64,000 bases of DNA from an uncultured Eubacterium sp. (GCA_910584645.1 CAJUAU010000001.1:1-64000); one strand, 5' to 3'; positions 1 to 9,615 are shown, numbered from the stretch's first letter. Notes: generated from the letters alone by a model not told the origin. Numbers and translations: made by a program.

Positions 1-192
1 TCTTACCAAAAAGGAGCCATATATTTCCAAAAACACAAATTTATTTACACAACCAGTCCCACATCTCCCCCCTAATACACTCCTCCCCCCATCTGGCATG
101 CCTCCTTTTTCATAAATAGTCCTTGGCTGGTACAACGAATATTAAATAATTGACACATTCACTTGCCTAATTTTCGTTATACCAGATCCTTC

Positions 193-2298
193 CTAATTCT
201 CCTGCAACAATTTCTCAAATTCTGACAGGGTGATTGCCGGAGAGTAATACCATCCCTGATACAGTTCGCAGCCCAGCTCCAATAATTTTTCCTGAATGGC
301 GGCATTGCTGACATACTCTGCCAGCACCATCATCTCCAGCGAATTTGTCAGCTGTATGATGGACGAGATAATCTCACAACATCTCGGATTATCCAAAATA
401 CCCTTTACAAGAGAACCATCCAGTTTTAGCAAATTGAAGTAGCTGCCGGTCAGATATTGGATGGATGTGCTGCCCATGGAAAAATCGTCCACAGCTAACT
501 GATATCCCATTTCCCGTATCTGATGAAAACGTTCGTTTAGGACGTCATCCAACTGAAGTACTGCCTGCTCTGTAATTTCAATGCACATCCCCATCTCACG
601 CACTGGATAGGAACGCGCCAGATTTCTCAAAAAACGTTCAAAAGTTTTCAACTGAATCGTTGTCCCTGTCACGTTGACACTGATCTTCAATTTGGGGTCC
701 GGATACTTTTCCCGCAGCAGCTGAATATCCGATGCCGCCTTTCGCACCACCCACTCCTCAAGGGTCTCCAAAAATCCCGCTTCTTCTGCCAGCTGAAATA
801 CAAGAGGTGGATAGATATTGCCGTGTATTACATGATTCCACCGCAACAGCGCCTCTGCGCCGATGCATTTTCCATTTGCATTGTACTGTGGCTGGTAATA
901 CAGTTTCAGCTCCTGCTGCTCCATAGCCAGCTGTAGATCCGCAGCAAGGGCTTTTCCCATCCATCCATAGGGAAAAGCATCATCGGTAAGCCGAACCGGT
1001 ATTCTGGTCTGCTCGCTTTCCTGCAGTTTGGAAACCAGTTTCTCATAATCCCGTTTTGCAACCCTGACCTTCTCTTTATCATACCGCTTTACAAAGGGAG
1101 CATAAATTGCAACACCGACACAAAGATTTACCAGCTGCAGAAACGAACCAGCAAGAGACCCTGTCGCCTTGTATCCGCTGATAAAAATCGGTGTCGTCCA
1201 TTGAACATCCTGTGTGATCAATGGTACCAGGCCGGTTTTCATACTGACATATGTGATCAGGAAGCAGACAAGCGGTGTACATAAAAACGGGATCAGGAAT
1301 GTGGTATTGTAGATAATGGGAAGCCCAAATACCATGATCTCATTGACATTAAACATCATTGGAAAGACAGAGATCTTTACCAGCTGTTTTGTATTGTTGC
1401 GTTTGCTGAAAAGCAGCAGTGCAACTACCAGACACATGGTCGCCCCACATCCTCCCATCAGGACAAAGAAATCGATAAGCTGCTTCGTCAGGATCTCTGT
1501 CGCTTCCTTTCCCTGCGACACAAGGAGTATGTTCTTCTCTGTCGCTTTCAGCAATATGTCATTTGACACCCCTTCCAGCATATTGCCGCCATGTATCCCA
1601 AAAAACCACAGGACACTGGAAACGATTACAAAACACAATCCCCGCCAAAGGTCGCCTTTGATATAGGTAAACATTCCGTTTAGCGTCTGGATGATCAGCT
1701 CATATACGCTGGAAACATCAAACACCCGCAGTATCACCATATTGACAACTACAAAAATTGCTATTGTTATCGCCGCCGGGAATATCGTCTGAAGCGCCAT
1801 TCCCAGCCTTACATCTGCACCGTCTGTCAGCAATGTCTTATGGTGAATGCGTTGAAACATACTAATAAACAGACGTGAGGCTATACATGCTGACACGATG
1901 GCTGTAAACATTCCCTTTGCCCCGAAGACATCCATCGTAACGTCTGGTACACCGGACAGAACAAAAAAGCTGCTCAAAGACAACAATAATGTAACATGGC
2001 CAAAATTCCTTTCCCGCCTGACATAGAGATTTCCATAATGGTACCCTACTGTAGCCGCTGTGTAGATTGACAGCATCCCGAAGGTTGTATTGTAGATCCC
2101 TTCAAAAATATGTAATAATGCTCCATCGTTCCAAGTTGAGATCACATGCTGGTATCCATCAATCGGTATCGATGCAACTACTAAAAAAAACGATCCAATC
2201 ATTAAAATCGGTATCATTGTGATGAGGCTGAAACGGATTGACTGAACTACTACCAGATCCTGTATCCTAGAAAATAATCTTCCAAATTTTTTTTGCAT
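193..2298 (-). CDS. PTS EIIC (lactose/cellobiose-type) membrane domain fused to an EAL cyclic-di-GMP phosphodiesterase
   Basis: 701 residues. The first ~425 form a multi-span membrane domain of the lactose/cellobiose EIIC family, with FFGIHGGNML and the NVNEIMVFGLPIIYN segment (family form NxNEPxxFGxP). An EAL domain follows from about residue 455. It keeps EALLRW, the Asn of ISVNVTG, EITE, the DDFSMG pair, the Lys of LKLDGS, the Glu of LAEYV and the QGW end, so catalysis is plausible. Known: EAL domains hydrolyse c-di-GMP. Inferred: sugar or PTS state sensed by the EIIC part sets phosphodiesterase output. No EIIA or EIIB lies nearby, so transport is uncertain. The start at 2298 is chosen because AGGGGG sits just upstream; an in-frame ATG 25 codons earlier has no ribosome site. 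Bases 1–192 hold no recognised feature. Confidence 0.88.
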   Translation of the reverse strand: MQKKFGRLFSRIQDLVVVQSIRFSLITMIPILMIGSFFLVVASIPIDGYQHVISTWNDGALLHIFEGIYNTTFGMLSIYTAATVGYHYGNLYVRRERNFGHVTLLLSLSSFFVLSGVPDVTMDVFGAKGMFTAIVSACIASRLFISMFQRIHHKTLLTDGADVRLGMALQTIFPAAITIAIFVVVNMVILRVFDVSSVYELIIQTLNGMFTYIKGDLWRGLCFVIVSSVLWFFGIHGGNMLEGVSNDILLKATEKNILLVSQGKEATEILTKQLIDFFVLMGGCGATMCLVVALLLFSKRNNTKQLVKISVFPMMFNVNEIMVFGLPIIYNTTFLIPFLCTPLVCFLITYVSMKTGLVPLITQDVQWTTPIFISGYKATGSLAGSFLQLVNLCVGVAIYAPFVKRYDKEKVRVAKRDYEKLVSKLQESEQTRIPVRLTDDAFPYGWMGKALAADLQLAMEQQELKLYYQPQYNANGKCIGAEALLRWNHVIHGNIYPPLVFQLAEEAGFLETLEEWVVRKAASDIQLLREKYPDPKLKISVNVTGTTIQLKTFERFLRNLARSYPVREMGMCIEITEQAVLQLDDVLNERFHQIREMGYQLAVDDFSMGSTSIQYLTGSYFNLLKLDGSLVKGILDNPRCCEIISSIIQLTNSLEMMVLAEYVSNAAIQEKLLELGCELYQGWYYSPAITLSEFEKLLQEN

Positions 2299-2514
2299 TA
2301 GTATCCCCCTGTTTATATCCTTTATCCCCCAGCATTTGTAAAAAAAACCTAGTTCTATGTTAAAGTGTACCACAAAAGGAATTTAAAGTAAATGGCGATC
2401 TGATTGATATATCCAGCCGGCTCTCCTTCATTGACTTTTTCCTCTTGATATGATACCTTATTCAGTAGGTACACACACTACGTTTCAAGAGGATAAGAGG
2501 AGAATCAAAAGAAA

Positions 2515-3882
2515 ATGAAGATCATCATTGTGGGCTGCGGAAAGGTTGGCAAAACGCTGGCAGAGGAGCTGAACAAAGAAGATAACGAGGTGACAGTCAT
2601 TGACCGGCGTTATGCAGAGGTGGAGTCGCTGTCAAATAAATTTGATGTGATGGGAGTCGTAGGAAACGGAGCCAGTTATAAAACACAGATGGAGGCGGGG
2701 ATCGAGAAGGCAGATATGCTGATCGCGGTAACAGGATCAGATGAGCTAAACCTGCTGTGCTGTCTGATCGCGAAGCGGGCAGGGAATTGTCAGACCATCG
2801 CGCGGGTAAGGAATCCGGAGTACAGTGAGGAGATTGGGTTTGTGAAGGGTGCGCTGGGGCTGGCGATGACCATCAATCCGGAATTTGCGGCGGCGCAGGA
2901 GATTGCTAGGGTGCTGCGTTTCCCATCGGCGATCAAGATCGATACTTTTGCCAAGGGACGGGTGGAGATGCTGAAGTTCCGTGTGCCGGGGGAATCCCGG
3001 TTAAATGGCATGCTGGTCATGAATATTGCACCGAAACTGGGGGCAGATGTGCTGGTATGTGCTGTGGAGAGGGATGGTGAGATCTTTATTCCCAAGGGAG
3101 ATTTCCGGCTGCAGGAGAAAGATGTGGTGTCCATTATTGCCGGACCTAAGAAAGCCAGCGATTTCTTTAAGAAGATAGGGATTGAGACGCATCAGGTGAA
3201 GGATACGATGATCGTTGGGGGAGGAGATACCGGGTATTATCTCGCCAAACTACTCCAGCCTATGGGCATCGGCATCAAATTGATCGAGCAGAATGAGGAG
3301 CGGTGCAACCTGCTTTCGGAGCTGCTGCCAAAGGCACAGATCATTCATGCTGACGGCTCGGAACAGATCGTGTTGATCGAAGAGGGAGTGGGGCAGGCAG
3401 AGGCCTTTGTAGCGCTGACCAATATCGATGAAGAAAATGTTATGCTTTCGCTCTTTGCCAGGAGCCAGACCTCCGGAAAGATCGCAACAAAGATAAACCG
3501 GATGGATTTTGACCGTGTGATCAAGGAGCTGGATCTGGATACTACCGTGTATCCCAAGAAGATAACGGCACAGTACATCCTGCAGTTCGTGAGGGCGATG
3601 AAAAATTCCATCGGCTGCAATGTGGAGACGATGTACCGGATTCTGGACGATAAAGCGGAGGCTCTGGAGTTTGTGGTAAAGCAGAGTTCAGAACTGCCAG
3701 GGATTCCCCTGGAGAAGCTTAAGATCAAAGAGAATACACTGGTGGCATGTATCATACGTGGACGACAGATCATTATCCCAAGGGGAAAGGATGAAATGCA
3801 GGTGGGAGACTCGGTGGTGGTGGTGACCACGACGCTGGGGCTGAAAGATATCCGGGATGTGATCAGTGTGAGAAAGCAGTAA
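2515..3882 (+). CDS. trkA: Trk potassium uptake system peripheral protein TrkA
   Basis: 455 residues made of two tandem RCK (TrkA-N plus TrkA-C) units. The first Rossmann fold opens with IIIVGCGKVGKTLAEEL at residues 4–20. The second opens with MIVGGGDTGYYLAKLL near residue 233. Each fold is followed by a TrkA-C module, the last ending near residue 450. This is the full double-RCK length of classical TrkA. It is a cytoplasmic NAD(H)/nucleotide-binding ring that gates the membrane protein TrkH, encoded 15 bases downstream. GAGGAGAAT lies upstream of the ATG. The upstream gap has TTGACT (2431–2436) and TATGAT (2449–2454), but they are only 12 bases apart, so I do not call a promoter. Confidence 0.95.
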   Translation: MKIIIVGCGKVGKTLAEELNKEDNEVTVIDRRYAEVESLSNKFDVMGVVGNGASYKTQMEAGIEKADMLIAVTGSDELNLLCCLIAKRAGNCQTIARVRNPEYSEEIGFVKGALGLAMTINPEFAAAQEIARVLRFPSAIKIDTFAKGRVEMLKFRVPGESRLNGMLVMNIAPKLGADVLVCAVERDGEIFIPKGDFRLQEKDVVSIIAGPKKASDFFKKIGIETHQVKDTMIVGGGDTGYYLAKLLQPMGIGIKLIEQNEERCNLLSELLPKAQIIHADGSEQIVLIEEGVGQAEAFVALTNIDEENVMLSLFARSQTSGKIATKINRMDFDRVIKELDLDTTVYPKKITAQYILQFVRAMKNSIGCNVETMYRILDDKAEALEFVVKQSSELPGIPLEKLKIKENTLVACIIRGRQIIIPRGKDEMQVGDSVVVVTTTLGLKDIRDVISVRKQ

Positions 3883-3897
3883 AGGAGTAGGCATGAG

Positions 3898-5337
3898 ATG
3901 AATATTCGGATCGTTATATATTTTCTTGGCTGGCTTCTTGACTTTGAGGGAGCATTTTTACTACTGCCTTGTTTTATTGGATTGATTTATCGGGAAGAGG
4001 ACGCCCTTTATTTTGCCCTGTCTTCCCTGATCTGCCTTGTACTGGGATTTATCATTACCCGGTTCCGGCCTAAAGACAAATCTTTGTATGCCAGAGAAGG
4101 GTTTGTGATCGTGGCGCTCAGCTGGTTTTTGCTCAGTCTGTTCGGGGCGCTTCCTTTTGTGATGTCTGGAGCGATCCCCTCTTTTGTGGATGCGGTGTTT
4201 GAGACGGCTTCGGGATTTACGACTACAGGGGCTACGATCCTGGCGGATGTGGGAGCGATGTCCAAGGCAGTTAACTTTTGGCGGACCTTTACCCACTGGA
4301 TCGGCGGCATGGGTGTCCTGGTATTTATGATGGCGGTAGTCCCTCTGGCGGATGGGCGCAATATGTATCTGATGAAAGCGGAGAGTCCGGGGCCTACTGT
4401 GGGAAAACTGGTTCCCAGGATCAAGTCTACGGCGAAGCTCTTATATGGAATGTACATCGCCCTGTCGGTGATCGAATTTATATTTCTGCTGGCGGGAAAA
4501 ATGAGTGTCTACGATGCCATGACCACCACATTTGGGACCGCGGGTACCGGTGGTTTTGGTATTTACAGTGACAGCATCGCAGGATTTTCCTCCTATATAC
4601 AGATCGTGGTAACGGTATTTATGGTCGCCTTTGGTGTGAATTTTACCTTTTATTATCTGGTGGTCATTGGGCGCCGCTGGAAGGATGCCCTGCGGATGAC
4701 GGAGGTCAGGGCATATATTTTGATCATTCTGGTGGCAGCGGCGGCGATCAGTTTTAACATACGCCATATGTATGGAAGTATTTTTGAAGCGGTAAAGCAT
4801 TCTGCGTTTCAGGTGGCTTCCATCATTACGACGACGGGATTTTCCACTGTGGATTTCAACCAGTGGCCGGAGTTTTCCAAGACCATTCTTCTTATGCTGA
4901 TGTTTGTCGGCGCCTGTGCCGGAAGCACTGGCGGGGGAATGAAGGTGTCCCGTTTGATCATATGGCTGAAGACATTCTGTAAGGAACTGAAAGTCATGAT
5001 ACATCCCCGGAACATCTATAAAGTTTCGGTGGATGGCAGAAAAGTGGAGCACGAGGTGATCCGTTCGGTAAATGTATTTTTGGTGGCTTACATTCTGACC
5101 TATGCGGTTTCCGTTTTGCTGGTGAGTATCGATGGCTTTGATTTTACAACCAATTTTTCCGGTGTGTCTGCCACTATAAATAATGTGGGGCCTGGATTTA
5201 ATGCGGTGGGACCAATGGAGAATTTTTCCGTTTTTTCACCCTTTTCTAAATGTGTCCTGATATTTGACATGATTGCAGGAAGACTGGAACTTTTCCCGAT
5301 CCTGCTGCTGTTTTCAAAAGCTACCTGGAAAAAATAA
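3898..5337 (+). CDS. trkH: Trk-type potassium uptake channel subunit TrkH
   Basis: 479-residue integral membrane protein of the SKT/TrkH–KtrB superfamily. The four pore-loop filter segments are visible in order: TTTGATIL (about residue 104), GTAGTGGFG (about 215), TTTGFSTVD (about 313) and NNVGPGFNAVG (about 429). Each carries the family filter glycine. Known role: K+ uptake through the membrane, controlled by TrkA. The gene follows trkA by 15 bases with AAAGGAG before the ATG, so the two are almost certainly one transcript. The next gene has its own promoter, and a palindrome (5342–5380) follows the stop. Confidence 0.95.
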   Translation: MNIRIVIYFLGWLLDFEGAFLLLPCFIGLIYREEDALYFALSSLICLVLGFIITRFRPKDKSLYAREGFVIVALSWFLLSLFGALPFVMSGAIPSFVDAVFETASGFTTTGATILADVGAMSKAVNFWRTFTHWIGGMGVLVFMMAVVPLADGRNMYLMKAESPGPTVGKLVPRIKSTAKLLYGMYIALSVIEFIFLLAGKMSVYDAMTTTFGTAGTGGFGIYSDSIAGFSSYIQIVVTVFMVAFGVNFTFYYLVVIGRRWKDALRMTEVRAYILIILVAAAAISFNIRHMYGSIFEAVKHSAFQVASIITTTGFSTVDFNQWPEFSKTILLMLMFVGACAGSTGGGMKVSRLIIWLKTFCKELKVMIHPRNIYKVSVDGRKVEHEVIRSVNVFLVAYILTYAVSVLLVSIDGFDFTTNFSGVSATINNVGPGFNAVGPMENFSVFSPFSKCVLIFDMIAGRLELFPILLLFSKATWKK

Positions 5338-5341
5338 AGTC

Positions 5342-5380
5342 AGCTCGGCGGCGCGAATCTGAACTCGCCGTTGAACTAGG
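5342..5380. repeat. Palindromic intergenic element, copy A
   Basis: The imperfect inverted repeat AGCTCGGCGGCG / CGCCGTTGAACT encloses a 12-base loop with core GAATCTGAAC. In opposite orientation it matches the perfect palindrome at 61527–61564, whose loop core is GTTCAAATTC. No T tract follows, so it is not a standard terminator. Confidence 0.6.
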
Positions 5381-5402
5381 TAAAATAACCATTAAATGAG
5401 TG

Positions 5403-5429
5403 TTGACCTGACCCTCAAAATGTTATAAT
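5403..5429 (+). promoter_or_regulatory. Probable sigma-A promoter with extended -10 for the deacetylase gene
   Basis: TTGACC at 5403–5408 and TATAAT at 5424–5429 have a 15-base spacer. TG one base before the -10 (TGTTATAAT) makes an extended -10, which can offset the short spacer. It lies 50 bases before the deacetylase start. Confidence 0.6.
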
Positions 5430-5478
5430 ATGAATACAAGTTACGTTGTGTCAATATTATAAGGAGGTCATGTTACTC

Positions 5479-6660
5479 ATGAAGAAAATGGTGAAAGGTT
5501 TGAGCCTGGTTCTGGTGTGTGCTCTTGTAGCAGGGATCACAGTACCGGTGTCCGCGGCGAAGAAAATGAAGTTAAGCAGTAAGAAGATTACGTTAAAGGT
5601 GGGACAGAAGAAAAAACTGGAAGTGAAGAATGCCGCTAAAAAAGTGAAGTGGTCAGTCAAGAGCGGGAAAAAGTACATATCGCTTTCTGGTAAAAAGAAA
5701 ACCAGTGTAGTAGTAAAGGCCAAAAAACAGGGAAAAGCGGCTGTATTGGCTAAGATAGGGAAGAAGAAACTTACCTGTCAGGTTACTGTCAAAAAAGCAG
5801 ATGATAAGAAACCCAGTGTGCCGACAGCGGTTCCGACAGCTACGGTGACGCCAGCAGTTCCGACACCGACGCCTGCCAGTACGGTAACGCCGGTACCGTC
5901 AGCGTCTCCGGAGGCTACACCAGAAATCACCCCGGAAGTTACCCCTGAGGTTACAGAAGAACCCCTTGAGCCCGGTGAATTCCGTTATGAAGGTTTGGAC
6001 CGTGCATGGATCGAGGAAAATATTGATCCCTCCAAACCGGTCGTGGCGATGACTTTTGATGATGGTCCCGGCAGCAATGGAGCCACTTTTGTAGATTATG
6101 GTTTGAGGATCCAGCAGGCCCTTAAGGATGTGGGAGCTCATGCAACATTTTTCTATATCGGCGGAAATATTGTGAAGAGCGAAGAGTGCAGGCAGGAAGT
6201 AAAGCAGGCATTGGACTGGGGATTCGAGATTGCAAACCATTCCTATGATTACGCCAGTCTGGATAAAGCAACGGCGGAGGAGATCAAAGAAAAGATTGAT
6301 AAGACCGATGCCATCCTCAAAGAGATGAGCGGGTATTCCAGTTTCCTGTTCCGGGCGCCGAATGTAGCATACGGCGATACGATGTTTGAAGTGATCGATG
6401 CCCCGATCATTGACGTGTCGAACTGGAGCCATGATTATAAACCAGAAGTAACAAAGGAGCAGATTATTGAGAATGTGAAAAAGGCTAGAGACGGAGACAT
6501 TATCAATATGCATTCGGCCTATGAGAAGACAGCAGAAGCTGTACCGGAGATCCTCGCCTATTTCCAGGAGAAGGGAATCCAGGTGGTATCTGTATCTGAA
6601 CTTTTTGCTATCCGTGGCAAGAAGCTGATGAAAGGCGTAAAAATTTCAAGATGTGACTAA
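5479..6660 (+). CDS. Secreted NodB-type polysaccharide deacetylase with N-terminal Ig-like domain
   Basis: 393 residues. A signal peptide (MKKMVKGLSLVLVCALVAG…SA) is followed by a Lys-rich BIG2-like Ig domain (about 25–110) and a Pro/Thr linker with tandem TP/VTP units (about 115–165). The NodB domain covers about 180–380. Motif 1 is intact (TFDDGP), as are FRAPN, an Asp-x-x-x-Trp segment (DVSNW) and the late His (INMHSAYEK). The second metal-binding His is not where expected: the usual HS/TxxH reads HSYDY. Either metal binding differs or activity is reduced. Known role of the family: removal of N-acetyl or O-acetyl groups from peptidoglycan, chitin or xylan; substrate unknown here. The start is set by AAGGAGGT at 5461–5468; an ATG at 5470 would be too close to it. 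Confidence 0.88.
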   Translation: MKKMVKGLSLVLVCALVAGITVPVSAAKKMKLSSKKITLKVGQKKKLEVKNAAKKVKWSVKSGKKYISLSGKKKTSVVVKAKKQGKAAVLAKIGKKKLTCQVTVKKADDKKPSVPTAVPTATVTPAVPTPTPASTVTPVPSASPEATPEITPEVTPEVTEEPLEPGEFRYEGLDRAWIEENIDPSKPVVAMTFDDGPGSNGATFVDYGLRIQQALKDVGAHATFFYIGGNIVKSEECRQEVKQALDWGFEIANHSYDYASLDKATAEEIKEKIDKTDAILKEMSGYSSFLFRAPNVAYGDTMFEVIDAPIIDVSNWSHDYKPEVTKEQIIENVKKARDGDIINMHSAYEKTAEAVPEILAYFQEKGIQVVSVSELFAIRGKKLMKGVKISRCD

Positions 6661-6666
6661 AAAAAT

Positions 6667-6709
6667 CCCCCCATCATATGAAAGTATGTTTCATTTGATG
6701 GGGGTTTTT
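6667..6709. terminator. Bidirectional intrinsic terminator
   Basis: The stem CCCCATCAtATGAAA / TTTCATttGATGGGG is followed by TTTTT on the plus strand and preceded by an A tract, which gives a T tract on the minus strand. It sits between the convergent deacetylase and GGDEF genes. Confidence 0.92.
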
Positions 6710-6726
6710 CTTTGTGTTTTTATATT

Positions 6727-8001
6727 TTAAGATTGCTGATAAAAACAAAATCCGTTCTTTCCTGCTTTTTTCTTTTGATACAGGGCTTCGTCCGCACATT
6801 TATACAGATGGTCAAAACTATCCGGTCCATTGTTCTGAATGGCAATGCCTATGCTTATGGTGATATTTACGTTATCTTCCTGAAAACTTAAAGGTTTACT
6901 CAGTTCATGACACAGGTCATTGCAGTATTTTTTTATGCGGTTGATGGAGGGGACATCTCTCATAAAAATGACAAATTCATCGCCTCCAAGGCGCCCGATG
7001 ATGTCCGTTCCAAATTTGAAAAACTGCCGCAGGGTTACTCCGACGTGTTTTAAAACATCATCTCCCCGGATATGTCCGTAATTATCATTGACTTGTTTGA
7101 AATTATCCAGATCCATGATAATAAATGCATTGATACAATTTTCTGGATTCTGAAGAGCAATTTCGTCAATTTTGTTACGGGAAGTTCCCTGGTTATACAA
7201 AGAAGTCAGTGTATCGATCTGCGCCTGTCTTTTTAATTCCTGGTTTCTCATAACCTCTTCATCAATATTTACGATGCGGCCGATGATATGTGTCTCTTTC
7301 GTTTCTTTATCATAATACGGCGCGTAGGTGGTACGGTACCAGCAGAACTTATCTTCGGTAAACAGTGAACTCCGGAAATCAAAGGCAAAACCTTCATCCT
7401 GATTCGGCAGTTCACGCAGAATGTTGGCATAGTCTTCCAGATCATCTGGATGAATCGTTGGTATCTGGTAAAGATTTTCCAGATAGTTGTCCACAGAGTA
7501 TATATTTTGGGCTTCGCCATTTCTGATGATGGTAATGTCAAAATGATCAGTGGTATAATTATAGTCCACCGTATACTCTTCTTTTCTCTCTGAAATAAAG
7601 CTCAGTTTCTTCAGCAGCAGGCGGAGTTCTTTTTCCTGCTGAACCACCGCATTATGAGCCTCAATATGGCTTGTGATATCTGTGACCAGAATATCACTGA
7701 CGTCGGAGCCATCCTCCCGAAGCTTGCCATAGCAGAGTACCACCAGGCTGCTGCCATCTTTGCAAAGGATTGGATGTTCAAAATACCCGGAGCCATCGTC
7801 GGTCTTTGAAGCGCGGTTTAGCGCTATCATATATTCTTCCCACATATCGGATGGAATCAGATCTTGTAAAGTCATTTTACCAGTATAGACATCCTGGGCG
7901 GTAAAGCCTGTAAGTTTTGTAAAATAATCGTTAAAACTGATTATACGCAGATTATCACGATGATCAACGGCATATGTGGCATAATCTACTTCCCGGATCA
8001 T
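6727..8001 (-). CDS. PAS-domain diguanylate cyclase (GGDEF)
   Basis: 424 residues, no obvious membrane segment. An N-terminal PAS domain (residues ~5–115, with FNDYFTKLTGFTAQDV) is followed by a second PAS-like segment (~140–250) and a GGDEF domain (~255–420). The active loop is GRLGGDEFVIF, preceded by the metal-site pattern IIMDLDNFKQVND. The usual inhibitory RxxD site five residues before GGDEF is absent (FGTD there), so product feedback by that site is unlikely. Known role: makes c-di-GMP from two GTP. It could oppose the EAL protein at the left end. The start at 8001 is preferred over 8016 because GGGGGA lies 7 bases upstream. Confidence 0.92.
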   Translation of the reverse strand: MIREVDYATYAVDHRDNLRIISFNDYFTKLTGFTAQDVYTGKMTLQDLIPSDMWEEYMIALNRASKTDDGSGYFEHPILCKDGSSLVVLCYGKLREDGSDVSDILVTDITSHIEAHNAVVQQEKELRLLLKKLSFISERKEEYTVDYNYTTDHFDITIIRNGEAQNIYSVDNYLENLYQIPTIHPDDLEDYANILRELPNQDEGFAFDFRSSLFTEDKFCWYRTTYAPYYDKETKETHIIGRIVNIDEEVMRNQELKRQAQIDTLTSLYNQGTSRNKIDEIALQNPENCINAFIIMDLDNFKQVNDNYGHIRGDDVLKHVGVTLRQFFKFGTDIIGRLGGDEFVIFMRDVPSINRIKKYCNDLCHELSKPLSFQEDNVNITISIGIAIQNNGPDSFDHLYKCADEALYQKKKAGKNGFCFYQQS

Positions 8002-8126
8002 AAACGATCCCCCCATTCTCTCTGTTGTATCCTTTACTCATATACTTTTTATATAAGAAATAATATATCCCCTGAGCTAAGTATAACAAATGTTTCATAA
8101 AATTGGAAGCAGTATTTTGCTTTGGC

Positions 8127-8155
8127 TTGACTTTTTTTCATAAAATCGTTATTAT
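8127..8155 (+). promoter_or_regulatory. Sigma-A promoter of the symporter gene
   Basis: TTGACT (8127–8132), a 17-base spacer and TATTAT (8150–8155), with AGGAGG about 20 bases further on and the ATG at 8191. Confidence 0.7.
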
Positions 8156-8190
8156 TTTTGTATCTGATTACTTAGGAGGACATAAGAATT

Positions 8191-9615
8191 ATGTTGTCAG
8201 AGATCAATAATGTTCTAGTAGCGGTCAATGAATTTATAACAGGTGTTCCACTTATGGTTTTAATCCTTGCCGGTGGTCTGTATCTGACGTTCCGGCTGGG
8301 GTTCCTGCAGCTGCGCAGGCTGCCTCTGGCGCTTAGGTGGATGGTGAAAAATGAGGAGGGAGGCACCGGAGAAGTCACTTCTTTTGCGGCGCTGTGTACT
8401 GCTCTTTCTGCCACCATCGGTACAGGAAATATCGTGGGGGTGGCGACGGCGATCTGTCTGGGGGGGCCGGGAGCTCTTTTCTGGATGGTTACGGCTGCCC
8501 TGTTTGGTATGGCAACTAAGTATGCAGAGGGACTTCTTGCGGTGAAATACCGGACGGTGGATAAAGATGGACATGTATTGGGAGGACCGTTTTATTATAT
8601 CGAATTGGGCATGGGGAAAAAATGGCGGCCGCTGGCAAAAATATTTGCCTTCTTCGGAGCCTGTGTGGGACTTTTTGGAATTGGGACATTTTCCCAGGTC
8701 AACGGTATTTCATCGGCGGTTCAGGGCTTTTTTGATCCGGATCAGGTACATATGGTAAATATTCCCGGACTGGGGGAGTATTCCTGGGCGGTAGTTATCT
8801 CCTCGGTGCTCCTTGCCATATGTGTGGCGCTGGTGGTCATCGGGGGAATCCGCAGGATTGCCAGCGTGTCCCAGGTAGTAGTACCGCTGATGGCTGTTAC
8901 TTACATATTGTTCTGTATCCTTCTTATGGTGTGCAATATCAAAGAGATCCCGTCGGCTGTGGGAGAGATCCTGCGGGGGGCTTTTGCTCCTTCTGCCGTG
9001 ACAGGAGGGGTCGTGGGAAGCATGATCGTAGCGGTACAGAAGGGAGTTGCCAGGGGGATCTTCTCTAACGAGGCGGGACTGGGATCAGCACCTATCGCAG
9101 CGGCGGCAGCCCAGACGAAGGAACCTGTGAGACAGGGGCTTGTATCCATGACAGGGACTTTTATTGATACGATCATTATCTGTTCCATGACAGGGATCTC
9201 CATCGTTCTCACCGGGGCATGGCGCGTAGAGGGGCTGGAAGGAGTTCAGGTTACCACCTATGCTTTTCAGAACGGTCTGCCGATTCCGGCGCAGGCAGCC
9301 TCTTTTATCCTAATGCTCTGTCTGGTGTTTTTTGCCTTTACTACGATTCTGGGCTGGGATTACTATTCGGAGAGATGCCTTGAATATCTGTCGGGAAGCC
9401 GGAAAGTAGTAAAAGTATACCGCTGGCTGTATATTGCCGCTGTGTTTATAGGGCCATATATGACAGTGGCTGCGGTGTGGACCATAGCGGATATTTTTAA
9501 CAGTTTGATGGCGATACCGAATATGATCGCGCTGTTTGCCCTGGGCGGCGTGGTTGTGAAGGAAACCAGGGGATTTTTTGAAAAATACAGGAGTGGAAGA
9601 AATGTCGCACAATAA
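8191..9615 (+). CDS. Alanine/glycine:cation symporter (AGCS family)
   Basis: 474-residue inner-membrane transporter. Family hallmarks are visible: the conserved TALSATIGTGNIVGVATAI stretch (about 71–89), GPGALFWMV, and GVARGIFSNEAGLGSAPIAA (about 285–304). Known role: Na+-coupled (or H+-coupled) uptake of alanine or glycine. Length is normal for the family. It is the first gene of a likely three-gene transcript: the kinase downstream overlaps its last 14 bases and the HD protein follows by 12 bases. No functional link between the three is obvious from sequence. Confidence 0.94.
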   Translation: MLSEINNVLVAVNEFITGVPLMVLILAGGLYLTFRLGFLQLRRLPLALRWMVKNEEGGTGEVTSFAALCTALSATIGTGNIVGVATAICLGGPGALFWMVTAALFGMATKYAEGLLAVKYRTVDKDGHVLGGPFYYIELGMGKKWRPLAKIFAFFGACVGLFGIGTFSQVNGISSAVQGFFDPDQVHMVNIPGLGEYSWAVVISSVLLAICVALVVIGGIRRIASVSQVVVPLMAVTYILFCILLMVCNIKEIPSAVGEILRGAFAPSAVTGGVVGSMIVAVQKGVARGIFSNEAGLGSAPIAAAAAQTKEPVRQGLVSMTGTFIDTIIICSMTGISIVLTGAWRVEGLEGVQVTTYAFQNGLPIPAQAASFILMLCLVFFAFTTILGWDYYSERCLEYLSGSRKVVKVYRWLYIAAVFIGPYMTVAAVWTIADIFNSLMAIPNMIALFALGGVVVKETRGFFEKYRSGRNVAQ

